In this document: piece by piece, positions 52,286-60,004 of the stretch
Layout of the letters: each line of letters starts with the position of its first letter
How positions within the stretch are numbered: position 1 is the first letter of the stretch
Assembly (NCBI RefSeq): GCF_000312105.1
Contig: NZ_HE978636.1
Location: forward strand, 306,025 to 370,024
Reading direction: 5' to 3'
Origin: Aeromicrobium massiliense JC14
GTDB taxonomy: Bacteria; Actinomycetota; Actinomycetes; Propionibacteriales; Nocardioidaceae
DNA: 64,000 bases
Made by a program: the position numbers and the translations under genes
Notes under the pieces: generated by a model
The model's input: the letters and a program-made list of their open reading frames with translations, nothing else
Told to the model about the DNA's origin: nothing
Database searches by the model: none

Positions 52286-53272
52286 GTGCGGCTGCGTCTC
52301 GATCCCTTCCTGCTGGCCCTGCTCGGCGTCGCGCTGCTGGGGACGTTCCTGCCGGTCACCGGCGAGGGGCTCGACGTGCTCGACGTCGTCGTGAAGGCCG
52401 CCGTCGCGCTGCTGTTCTTCCTCTACGGCGTGCGGCTCTCCCCCGCCGAGACCTGGCACGGGCTGCGCGGCTGGCGGCTGCACGTGGCGATCCTGGCCAT
52501 GACCTACGTGGCGTTCCCGCTCATGGGGCTGCTCGCCCAGGCGGCGACGGAGCCGGTGCTGCCCGCCGGCCTGGCGACCGGCGTGCTGCTGCTGACCCTC
52601 GTGCCGTCAACGGTGCAGTCGTCCGTCGCGTTCACCGCCATCGCCCGCGGCAACGTGGCCGGCGCGGTGGTGGGGGCGTCGCTGTCGAACCTGCTGGGTG
52701 TCGCGCTGACCCCGCTGCTCGTCGGCCTGCTGCTCGCCGGCAGCGGCGAGGTGACGGTGAGCGGGTCGACGGTGCTGTCGATCGTCCTGCAGCTGCTCGT
52801 GCCGTTCGCGCTGGGCACCCTGAGCCGTCCGCTGACCGCGGCCACGGTCAAGCGCTGGCACCCGGTGCTCAGCCGCTACGACCGGCTGACCATCCTGCTC
52901 GTCGTCTACGCGGCGTTCAGCAAGGGCGCTGAGGCGGACGTCTGGAGCCACGTCGACGTGGCGTCGGCGCTGGTCGTCGTGGCGGTGTGCGCGGCGCTGC
53001 TGGCGGCGGCACTCGGCCTGTGCGTGCTGCTCGGCCGCGCGATCCGTCTGGCGCCGGCCGACCGCGCGCCGCTGCTGTTCTGCGGCAGCCACAAGAGCCT
53101 GGCCGCCGGCCTGCCGATGCTGTCGGTGCTGTTCGCGTCGGACGACTTCGCGCTCGCGGTGCTGCCGCTCATGCTGTTCCACCAGCTGCAGCTCGTGGTG
53201 TGCGCGTGGCTGGCCGGACGCATGGGGCGCCGGGCCGAGGCCGCCGAGGGTGCGGAGACCCAGGACGCCTGA
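52286..53272 (+). CDS. Bile acid:sodium symporter family transporter (SLC10A7/YfeH-like)
   Basis: 328-residue membrane protein with about ten helices. GVALLGTFLPVTGEGLDVLD, the conserved FFLYGVRLSP loop, VPSTVQSSVAFTAIARGNVAGAV (family crossover motif) and CGSHKSLAAGLPMLSVLFA near the end mark the YfeH/SLC10A7 branch rather than true bile acid carriers. Next to an arsenic locus, but convergent with arsR and so a separate transcription unit. Substrate unknown. Confidence 0.85.
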   Translation: MRLRLDPFLLALLGVALLGTFLPVTGEGLDVLDVVVKAAVALLFFLYGVRLSPAETWHGLRGWRLHVAILAMTYVAFPLMGLLAQAATEPVLPAGLATGVLLLTLVPSTVQSSVAFTAIARGNVAGAVVGASLSNLLGVALTPLLVGLLLAGSGEVTVSGSTVLSIVLQLLVPFALGTLSRPLTAATVKRWHPVLSRYDRLTILLVVYAAFSKGAEADVWSHVDVASALVVVAVCAALLAAALGLCVLLGRAIRLAPADRAPLLFCGSHKSLAAGLPMLSVLFASDDFALAVLPLMLFHQLQLVVCAWLAGRMGRRAEAAEGAETQDA

Positions 53273-53284
53273 CGCCGCGGCGGG

Positions 53285-53632
53285 CTAGGCGGGGGCGACG
53301 GCGCCGGAGCGCAGCACGTCGGCGAGGTCGTCCAGTGCACCCGGCACGAGGGCGTAGTACGACCACACGCCGCGCTTGGTCCGGGTGAGGAGCCCGGCGT
53401 CGACCAGCACCTTCAGGTGGTGCGAGACAGTCGGCTGCGACAGCCCGACCGGCGCGGTCAGGTCGCACACGCACGCCTCCGCGCCGTCGTGGGCGGCGAC
53501 GAGCGAGAGGAGCCGCAGCCGCGTGGGCTCGCCGATCGCCTTGAACCGGGCGGCCAGGCGCCGGGCGGCGTCGTCGGGCAGCGCCTCGGCGGTGATCGGG
53601 ACGCAGCAGGCGTCCGGCTCGGCGGTCGTCAT
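53285..53632 (-). CDS. arsR: ArsR-family arsenic-sensing repressor
   Basis: 115-residue winged-helix repressor of the divergent acr3-arsC operon. The DNA-recognition helices read VCDLTAPVGLSQPTVSHHLKVLVDAGLLTRTKRG. Cysteines sit at C9-C10 (DACCVPI) and C54/C56 (EACVCDL). The CVC pair is the As(III) site of the E. coli type; an N-terminal CC pair is used in Corynebacterium glutamicum ArsR. This protein has both sets. Confidence 0.92.
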   Translation of the reverse strand: MTTAEPDACCVPITAEALPDDAARRLAARFKAIGEPTRLRLLSLVAAHDGAEACVCDLTAPVGLSQPTVSHHLKVLVDAGLLTRTKRGVWSYYALVPGALDDLADVLRSGAVAPA

Positions 53633-53653
53633 GACGTCATCCTACTCCAGACA

Positions 53654-53704
53654 TTGACATCCATCGATGTCTTGCTATCGTCCAGGCATCGACGTCCATC
53701 GATG
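53654..53704 (+). promoter_or_regulatory. acr3 promoter with paired ArsR operators
   Basis: TTGACA (53654-53659), a 16-base spacer and TATCGT (53676-53681) form a promoter toward acr3. GACATCCATCGATG at 53656-53669 and GACGTCCATCGATG at 53691-53704 are direct repeats differing at one base, 35 bases apart. The first overlaps the -35 and spacer and is part of the palindrome GACAT-N6-ATGTC. They are likely ArsR sites. Confidence 0.75.
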
Positions 53705-53715
53705 GAAGGGTCTCC

Positions 53716-54789
53716 GTGAGCACCACCACCGCACCGCCCGGGCGACTGTCCGCCCTCGACCGGTACCTGCCGGTCTGGATCGGCGCGGCCATGATCGCCG
53801 GCCTCGCCCTCGGCTCGGCCTGGCCGGGCGTCGCGGACGTGCTGGACGCGGTGACCGTCGGCTCCGTCTCCGTCCCGATCGCGCTCGGGCTGCTCGTGAT
53901 GATGTACCCGGTGCTGGCCAAGGTCCGCTACGACGAGCTGGGCGCCGTCACCACCGACCGGCGCCTGCTCGGCGCCTCGCTCGTCCTCAACTGGCTCGTC
54001 GGGCCGGCGCTCATGTTCGCCCTGGCCTGGCTGCTGCTGCCCGACCTGCCCGAGTACCGCACGGGCCTGGTCGTCGTCGGGCTCGCCCGCTGCATCGCGA
54101 TGGTCCTCGTCTGGAACGACCTGGCCTGCGGCGACCGCGAGGCCGCCGCCGTGCTGGTGGCGCTCAACTCGGTGTTCCAGGTCGTCGCGTTCGGCGCGCT
54201 CGGCTGGTTCTACCTGGAGGCGCTGCCCGGCTGGCTCGGCCTGGAGACGGTGAGCGCGCAGTTCAGCGTCACAGCCGTCACCGTGAGCGTCCTCGTCTTC
54301 CTCGGCGTCCCGTTGCTGGCCGGCTACCTGACCCGACGCGTGGGCGAGCGGGTCCGCGGCCGGGCCTGGTACGAGGAGCGGCTGCTCCCCCGGCTGGGCC
54401 CATGGGCGCTCTACGGCCTGCTGTTCACGATCGTGATGCTGTTCGCGCTGCAGGGCGACAGGGTCACCGCGAACCCCGCGGACGTCGCGCGCATCGCGCT
54501 GCCCCTGCTCGCCTACTTCGCCCTGATGTTCGCCGCGGGCATGGTCGCCGGGCACCGGCTCGGGCTCGGCTACGACCGCACCGCGACGCTGGCCTTCACC
54601 GCGTCCGGCAACAACTTCGAGCTGGCGATCGCCGTGGCGATCGGGACGTTCGGGATCGCGTCGGGCGAGGCCCTGGCCGGCGTGGTCGGGCCGCTCATCG
54701 AGGTGCCGGTGCTCGTCGGCCTCGTCCACGTCGCGCTGCGGACGCGGCGCCTCTTCCCCACACCCGACCCGAGGAGCTCTCGTGGCTGA
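53716..54789 (+). CDS. acr3: ACR3-family arsenite efflux permease
   Basis: Extrudes As(OH)3 from the cytoplasm. 357 residues with ten helices. Seen: LDRYLPVWIGAAMIAGLALGS at the N-terminus, LVVVGLARCIAMVLVWNDLACGD containing the conserved Cys of ACR3, LNSVFQVVAFGALGWFYL, and FTASGNNFELAIAVAIGTFG with the conserved Glu. GTG start 12 bases after the second operator. Overlaps arsC by 8 bases. Confidence 0.93.
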   Translation: MSTTTAPPGRLSALDRYLPVWIGAAMIAGLALGSAWPGVADVLDAVTVGSVSVPIALGLLVMMYPVLAKVRYDELGAVTTDRRLLGASLVLNWLVGPALMFALAWLLLPDLPEYRTGLVVVGLARCIAMVLVWNDLACGDREAAAVLVALNSVFQVVAFGALGWFYLEALPGWLGLETVSAQFSVTAVTVSVLVFLGVPLLAGYLTRRVGERVRGRAWYEERLLPRLGPWALYGLLFTIVMLFALQGDRVTANPADVARIALPLLAYFALMFAAGMVAGHRLGLGYDRTATLAFTASGNNFELAIAVAIGTFGIASGEALAGVVGPLIEVPVLVGLVHVALRTRRLFPTPDPRSSRG

Positions 54790-55198
54790 CCGACCGTCCG
54801 TCCTGTTCGTGTGCGTCCACAACGCCGGACGCTCGCAGATGGCTGCCGCCTGGCTGACCCACCTGGCCGGCGACCGGGTGGAGGTGCGCTCGGCCGGCTC
54901 CCAGCCCGCCGACGCCGTCAACCCGGTCGCCGTCGAGGCGATGGCCGAGCTCGGCATCGACATCGCCGCCGCGACACCGCGCGTGCTCACCGACGACGCG
55001 GTGCAGACGTCCGACGTCGTGATCACGATGGGGTGCGGCGACGCCTGCCCCTTCTTCCCCGGCACCCGCTACGAGGACTGGGTGCTCACCGACCCGGCCG
55101 GGCAGGGCCTGGACGTCGTGCGCGAGGTGCGCGACGAGATCCGCCGCCGGGTCGAGGACCTGGTCGTCTCCCTGGACCTGGAGGTCCGCCATGACTGA
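54782..55198 (+). CDS. arsC: Arsenate reductase, low-molecular-weight phosphatase fold
   Basis: Reduces As(V) to As(III). 138 residues; the CX5R loop is C11-VHNAG-R17, followed by SQMAAAWL. Two more cysteines occur in MGCGDACPFFPGTRYEDW, giving the three-cysteine set of thioredoxin-coupled enzymes; the sequence is also close to actinobacterial arsenate-mycothiol transferases, so the reductant is uncertain. GTG start. Coupled to acr3 on the left and the flavoprotein on the right. Confidence 0.92.
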   Translation: MADRPSVLFVCVHNAGRSQMAAAWLTHLAGDRVEVRSAGSQPADAVNPVAVEAMAELGIDIAAATPRVLTDDAVQTSDVVITMGCGDACPFFPGTRYEDWVLTDPAGQGLDVVREVRDEIRRRVEDLVVSLDLEVRHD

Positions 55199-56498
55199 GC
55201 TTCCCGTCGTCGTCGTCGGAGCCGGACCGATCGGCCTGGCCACCGCCGCCCACCTGCGCGAGCGCGCGCTGGACGTCGTCGTCCTCGAGCGCGGCGACCG
55301 GGCCGGGGCCGCCGTGCGCGAGTGGTCGCACGTGCGTCTGTTCTCGCCGTGGTCCGAGCTCGTCGACCCGGCCGCGGCCCGGCTCCTCGACGCCGTGGGG
55401 TGGGACTCCCCCGACGCGGCCCGCTTCCCGACCGGCGGCGACTGGGCCGACCGCTACCTGGACCCGCTGGCCGAGGCGTTGGGCGACGTCGTCCGCCTGC
55501 GTCACGAGGTCACCGGCGTGACGCGGCTCGACCGCGACGTCATGGTCGACTCCGGTCGCGACGAGGCGCCGTTCGTCGTCCACGTCCGGACGCCGCAGGG
55601 CGACCTCCGGCTGCGGGCCCGGGCCGTCGTCGACGCGTCCGGCACCTGGTCGGGCACCGGCCCGCTGGGCGGCGACGGGCGGCCCGCCGTCGGCGAGCGC
55701 GAGGCGTCCGACCGGGTCTCGTACCGGGTGCCCGACCTGGCCGACCCGGTGACGCGCGAGCGGTACGCCGGCCGCCACGTGGTCGTCGCCGGCACCGGCG
55801 CCTCGGCCAAGACGGCGCTCATCGGGCTCGCGCGCCTGCCCGGCGCTCGCGTCACCTGGCTGGTCCGCCGCGCGGCCGTGGGCGACGCGTTCGGCGGTGG
55901 CGAGCAGGACCAGCTCAGCCAGCGTGGCGCGCTCGGCGAGCAGGCGCGGGCCGTGGTCTCCGGAGACGGGGTGACCACCGTGACCGGCTTCCGCACCGAG
56001 CGGGTGGAGCGGACCGGTGAGCGGCTCGCGGTCGTGGCCAGCGACGGCCGCCGGGTCGAGGACGTCGACGAGGTCGTCGCGCTGACCGGCTTCCGCCCCG
56101 ACCTGTCGTTCCTCGGCGAGGTGCGGCTCGACCTCGACCCCCGGCTCCAGGCACCCCGTGCGCTGGCCCCGCTCATCGACCCGAACGTGCACTCCTGCGG
56201 CACCGTCTACCCGCACGGCGTCCGCGAGCTGGAGCAGCCCGAGCGCGGCTTCTACCCCGTGGGCATGAAGTCGTACGGGCGCGCGCCGTCGTTCCTGGCG
56301 CTCACCGGGTTCGAGCAGGCCCGGTCGGTGGCGGCGGCCCTGGCCGGCGACCGCGAGGCCGCCGAGCGGGTCGAGCTCGTGCTGCCCGAGACCGGCGTCT
56401 GCGGCGGCGCCGGCACGTTCGACGACGCGCCCACCACCGGGGGGTGTTGCTCGGTGCCGGCCGGACCGGCGCTCGTCCAGCTCGGCCGGGCCGACTAG
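55191..56498 (+). CDS. FAD-dependent oxidoreductase of the arsenic operon (ArsO-like)
   Basis: 435-residue flavin monooxygenase-like protein. FAD motif VVVVGAGPIGLATAAHLRER at the N-terminus, WSHVRLFSPWSE, DASGTWS, and the NADPH motif HVVVAGTGASAKTALIGLA near residue 200, then ALTGFRPDLSFLG. The C-terminus has a cysteine-rich tail (TGVCGGAG, TGGCCSV) that could bind trivalent arsenic. Its stop shares the CTAG tetranucleotide with the convergent QsuB gene. Exact substrate not known. Confidence 0.82.
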   Translation: MTELPVVVVGAGPIGLATAAHLRERALDVVVLERGDRAGAAVREWSHVRLFSPWSELVDPAAARLLDAVGWDSPDAARFPTGGDWADRYLDPLAEALGDVVRLRHEVTGVTRLDRDVMVDSGRDEAPFVVHVRTPQGDLRLRARAVVDASGTWSGTGPLGGDGRPAVGEREASDRVSYRVPDLADPVTRERYAGRHVVVAGTGASAKTALIGLARLPGARVTWLVRRAAVGDAFGGGEQDQLSQRGALGEQARAVVSGDGVTTVTGFRTERVERTGERLAVVASDGRRVEDVDEVVALTGFRPDLSFLGEVRLDLDPRLQAPRALAPLIDPNVHSCGTVYPHGVRELEQPERGFYPVGMKSYGRAPSFLALTGFEQARSVAAALAGDREAAERVELVLPETGVCGGAGTFDDAPTTGGCCSVPAGPALVQLGRAD

Positions 56499-58282
56499 GC
56501 CCGCTGCTGGGCGGCGAGCCGGATCGGCGCGTTCGTGGCGCCGTAGCCGTCGTAGCCGTCGCGTCGCTCGACGACCTCGAGGAACACCTGCCCGGCGGTG
56601 CGCGTGTAGAAGTGCACGAACGCGCCGTGCTCGTCGCGCTCGTAGAGCAGGTCGAGCTCGCGCAGCTCGGCCACGTCGCGGTCCGGCAGGTCGTACCGCG
56701 CGGCCAGGTCGTCGTAGTAGTTGCGCGGCACCGGCAGGAACGCCATGCCGGCCTCGCGCGCCCGGCGGGCCACGGCCACGACGTCGTCGCAGGCGAACGC
56801 CACGTGCTGGGCGTAGTCGGACGTCCCGGACGGAGCCACGTTCAGCGGGATGCGCACCGACCCGTCGGGCGTCCGCATGACCTGGCTACGGACGAGACCG
56901 CGTGGCCCGGCCACCTCGGTGCCGGAGCCCGCGTCGAGGCCGAGCACGGACGTGTAGAACAGCACCGCTTCGTCGAAGTCGGCCCACGGCTGGGCCAGGT
57001 TGACGTGGTCGACGCGCGAGACCGGGCTCGTCCCCACCTCGTCACCGCCCTCGAACTCGTCCACCCAGACGGGCTCGCCGCCGGTGGCCTCGCCGAGGAA
57101 GACCTCGGTGCCGTCCGGCGCGGTGAACGCCTCCAGCGGAACCTCCGAGGCGTACGTGCGGCGGTGGACGGGCGGAGCCATGAGCACGCGCGCCCGGGCC
57201 GCCGTGGTCGCCGGGTCGTCGACCGCGAGCCCGACCGCGGCCAGGTGCGGACGCTGGTCGCGGGCCTGCTGCTCGTTGAGCACGACGCGTGCGTCGCCGG
57301 CCGACCACAGCCGCACCGGCTTCGTGCGGTGGCGCCCACGGAAGGTGAAGCCGAGCTGGCCGAGCATGACCTCCACGTCCGCGGTGTCCTCGGCCTTGAC
57401 CTCGACGAAGTCGTAGCCCTGCGGCGCGGACGCGAGCGGCAGCCGGTCCAGGTCGGCCCGGCCCTCGACCAGGCGGCCGGCGGCGTCCTCCAGCCACACG
57501 AGCGAGCGCAGCGCGTGCCGGGCCGTCCGGGTGACGTCGGTCTGGCGGAACGTGTCGTTGAAGACCTCGAGCGACAGCGGTCCGGTGTAGCCGGCGCGCA
57601 GGACGTGGGCCAGGAACCCGGCCAGGTCGAACGAGCCCTCGCCCGGGAACAGCCGGTGGTGACGCGACCACGACAGCACGTCCATCGACAGCGCCGGGGC
57701 GTCGGCCAGCTGGAGGAAGAAGATCTTGTCGCCCGGGATCTTCTCGATCTCGGCGGGGTCGTGGCCGCGCGACAGGATGTGGAAGGAATCCAGGCACACC
57801 CCGACGCGCGGGTGGTCGGCGAGCTCGACGATGCGCCAGGCGCGCCGGTAGTCGTCCACGAAGCGCCCCCAGGCCAGGGCCTCGAACGCGATGCGGACGT
57901 CGTACTGGTCGGCCAGGTCGCCGAGCCGGCGCAGCTGCGCGGCACTCACCTCGTCGGAGTCGATGGTCGCGGTCGCCACGTTCGAGCAGACGAGCACGGT
58001 GTCGACGCCGAGCCGGTTCATGAGCGCGAACTTGGCCTCGGCCCGGCGCAGGTTGGCCTCGAGCAGGTCGTCGGTGACGCCCTCGAAGTCGCGGAAGGGC
58101 TGGAACAGGTCCAGCGTCAGCCCGAGCCGGTCGGCCAGGGCGCGGACCTCCTCGGGCGAGTGGTCGCTGGCGACCAGGTCGGGCTCGAAGACCTCGATGC
58201 CGTCGAACCCGGCGTCCGCGCAGGCGTGCATCTTGTCGACGAGGCTTCCGCTGAGGCAGACCGTGGCCACCGAGGTGCGCAT
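56495..58282 (-). CDS. qsuB: Bifunctional TIM-barrel/VOC protein, 3-dehydroshikimate dehydratase (QsuB type)
   Basis: 595 residues. Residues ~1-280 are a xylose-isomerase-like TIM barrel (ADAGFDGIEVFEPD, VLVCSNVATATIDSDE, VGVCLDSFHILSRG with the metal His/Asp) matching dehydroshikimate dehydratases. Residues ~300-595 are HPPD-like, with VOC metal ligands in VDHVNLAQP, DYAQHVAFACDD and VFLEVVERRDGYDGYG. The two-domain layout is that of C. glutamicum QsuB, which forms protocatechuate from 3-dehydroshikimate. ATG at 58282 behind AAGGAG; a TetR-type operator lies 25 bases upstream. Confidence 0.9.
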   Translation of the reverse strand: MRTSVATVCLSGSLVDKMHACADAGFDGIEVFEPDLVASDHSPEEVRALADRLGLTLDLFQPFRDFEGVTDDLLEANLRRAEAKFALMNRLGVDTVLVCSNVATATIDSDEVSAAQLRRLGDLADQYDVRIAFEALAWGRFVDDYRRAWRIVELADHPRVGVCLDSFHILSRGHDPAEIEKIPGDKIFFLQLADAPALSMDVLSWSRHHRLFPGEGSFDLAGFLAHVLRAGYTGPLSLEVFNDTFRQTDVTRTARHALRSLVWLEDAAGRLVEGRADLDRLPLASAPQGYDFVEVKAEDTADVEVMLGQLGFTFRGRHRTKPVRLWSAGDARVVLNEQQARDQRPHLAAVGLAVDDPATTAARARVLMAPPVHRRTYASEVPLEAFTAPDGTEVFLGEATGGEPVWVDEFEGGDEVGTSPVSRVDHVNLAQPWADFDEAVLFYTSVLGLDAGSGTEVAGPRGLVRSQVMRTPDGSVRIPLNVAPSGTSDYAQHVAFACDDVVAVARRAREAGMAFLPVPRNYYDDLAARYDLPDRDVAELRELDLLYERDEHGAFVHFYTRTAGQVFLEVVERRDGYDGYGATNAPIRLAAQQRA

Positions 58283-58306
58283 GAGGACTCCTTCCGTCCG
58301 GGCCTC

Positions 58307-58329
58307 AATGTACGACCTGGTACGTCCGT
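58307..58329. promoter_or_regulatory. TetR-type operator between qsuB and tetR
   Basis: Core GTACGACCTGGTAC, extended to AATGTACGACC and GGTACGTCCGT. The reverse complement matches the site at 59084-59106 at 22 of 23 bases. It lies in the 100-base spacer between the divergent qsuB and tetR genes and so can control both. Confidence 0.78.
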
Positions 58330-58382
58330 TGTCAGCCCCGTCACGCCCCCGGAACCGGCTCGCGACCACTAGGCTCGGCGGC

Positions 58383-59030
58383 GTGACCGAGACCAGGCCC
58401 GAGCGGCAGCGCGACGCCGAGCGCACCCGCGCCGAGCTGCTGCGCGTGGCGACCGAGGTGTTCGCCGAGGCGGGCTACTCCGGCGCGCGGGTCGACGAGA
58501 TCGCCGAGCGCACCAGCACCACGAAGCGGATGATCTACTACTACTTCGGCGGCAAGGAGGGCCTGTACCGGGCCGTCCTGGAGGACGCCTACCTGGGCAT
58601 CCGCCGGGCCGAGCAGGAGCTCCACGTGGGCGACCTCGAGCCCGTGGACGCCGTCCGCCGGCTGGCCGAGCTCACCTACGACCACCACAACGCGAACCCT
58701 GCGTTCATCCGCCTGGTGTCGATCGAGAACATCCACCACGGCTCGTTCATGCAGCAGATCGACTCGCTGCGCGAGCTGGGCAACCCGGCCGTCGCGCTGC
58801 TCGAGGACCTGCTCGAGCGCGGGCGCGAGGCGGGCGTGTTCCGCGACGGCGTCGACGCGGTCGACGTGCACCTGGTCATCAGCGCGTACTGCGTCTTCCA
58901 GGTGGCCAACCAGCACACGTTCGGCCACCTGTTCGGCCGCGACCTGCAGGCTCCGCACGAGCAGGAGCACCTGCGCTCGATGATCGGCGAGGTCGTCGTC
59001 TCCTGGCTCACGGCCGGCACCCGCGGCTGA
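58383..59030 (+). CDS. TetR-family transcriptional regulator of the shikimate/quinate genes
   Basis: 215 residues. N-terminal HTH: RAELLRVATEVFAEAGYSGARVDEIAERTSTTKRMIYYYFGGKEGLY. The ligand domain contains IENIHHGSFMQQ and VISAYCVFQVANQHTFGHLFG, a pattern I associate with TetR proteins of aromatic catabolism. GTG start at 58383. Placed between qsuB and the dehydrogenase with the same operator on each side, it is the likely repressor of both, with shikimate- or quinate-type inducers (inference). Confidence 0.88.
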   Translation: MTETRPERQRDAERTRAELLRVATEVFAEAGYSGARVDEIAERTSTTKRMIYYYFGGKEGLYRAVLEDAYLGIRRAEQELHVGDLEPVDAVRRLAELTYDHHNANPAFIRLVSIENIHHGSFMQQIDSLRELGNPAVALLEDLLERGREAGVFRDGVDAVDVHLVISAYCVFQVANQHTFGHLFGRDLQAPHEQEHLRSMIGEVVVSWLTAGTRG

Positions 59031-59050
59031 CCTCCGCTGCACCTCCCGGC

Positions 59051-59106
59051 TTGACACGTCCTCCGACGGGCGTGATCTACTTCACGGACGTACCAGTTCG
59101 TACATT
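59051..59106 (+). promoter_or_regulatory. Dehydrogenase promoter with TetR-type operator
   Basis: TTGACA (59051-59056), a 17-base spacer and GATCTA (59074-59079) precede the operator 59084-59106 (core GTACCAGTTCGTAC). The operator covers the expected transcription start, so bound TetR would block initiation. The start codon is 16 bases after the operator. Confidence 0.75.
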
Positions 59107-59121
59107 AGATCCGGAGCGTCC

Positions 59122-59991
59122 ATGTCCCACCCGTTCCTCGTCGGCCTCATCGGCGCCGGCGTCGGACCGTCCCTCACCCCTCCGCTGCACATGGGGGAGG
59201 CCCGGGCCCTCGGCCTGACCTACGTGTACCGGACGATCGACCTCCCCACCCTCGGCCTGCCCGCCGAGGCGGTGGGCGACCTGCTCGAGCAGGGCCGCCG
59301 GCTCGGCTACGACGCGTTCAACGTCACCCACCCGTGCAAGCAGCTCGTGCTGCAGCACCTCGACGAGGTCGACCCCCGGGCCGCCGCGCTGGGCGCGGTC
59401 AACACCGTCCTGCTGCGCGACGGACGCCTCGTCGGCCACAACACCGACGTCACCGGCTTCGCCACCGCCTTCACGACCGGCCTGCCCGACGCGTCCACCG
59501 AGGACGTCGTCCTACTCGGCGCCGGCGGGGCGGGCAGCGCCGTGGCCGACGCCCTGCTCGGGCTCGGCACCGCGCACCTGACCGTCGTGGACGTCGACGA
59601 CGCCCGCGCCCAGGCGCTGGCTGGCGACCTCGCCGCCCGCTACCCCGACGCCCGCGTCTCGGCCGCCAGCGCCGCCAAGCTCCCGGCGCTGCTGCCCGAC
59701 GCGTCCGGCCTCGTGCACTGCACCCCCACCGGCATGGCCGACCACCCCGGCCTCCCGCTCGACGACCGACTCCTCCACCCCGGGCTCTGGGTCGCCGACA
59801 TCGTGTACCGCCCGCTGGAGACCGAGCTGCTGACCGCGGCCCGGGCCGCGGGCTGCCGCACCCTCGACGGAGGCCACATGGCCGTCCACCAGGCCGTCGA
59901 CGCCTTCCGGCTCATCACGGGCGTCGAGCCCGACCCCGACCGCATGCTCCGTCACTTCCGCGTCCTCGCGGCCGACGAGCCCCGACCCTGA
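59122..59991 (+). CDS. Shikimate/quinate dehydrogenase (catabolic, QsuD type)
   Basis: 289 residues. Substrate-binding SLTPPLHMGEARALGL, the catalytic Lys in FNVTHPCKQLV (NVTIPHK in biosynthetic AroE), Asp in NTDVTGFATA, and the nucleotide loop LLGAGGAGSAVADALL. After the second strand VVDVDDARA has Asp where NADP-specific enzymes have an Arg motif, suggesting NAD+ use. The QsuB/MFS context and the altered lysine motif point to quinate/shikimate breakdown rather than biosynthesis. Confidence 0.9.
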   Translation: MSHPFLVGLIGAGVGPSLTPPLHMGEARALGLTYVYRTIDLPTLGLPAEAVGDLLEQGRRLGYDAFNVTHPCKQLVLQHLDEVDPRAAALGAVNTVLLRDGRLVGHNTDVTGFATAFTTGLPDASTEDVVLLGAGGAGSAVADALLGLGTAHLTVVDVDDARAQALAGDLAARYPDARVSAASAAKLPALLPDASGLVHCTPTGMADHPGLPLDDRLLHPGLWVADIVYRPLETELLTAARAAGCRTLDGGHMAVHQAVDAFRLITGVEPDPDRMLRHFRVLAADEPRP

Positions 59992-60004
59992 TCAAGGAGC
60001 CCCG

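Noticed and set aside
56495-58282. 4-Hydroxyphenylpyruvate dioxygenase
   Set aside because: The HPPD-like region is only the C-terminal half; the N-terminal TIM barrel and shikimate neighbours indicate a QsuB-type dehydratase.
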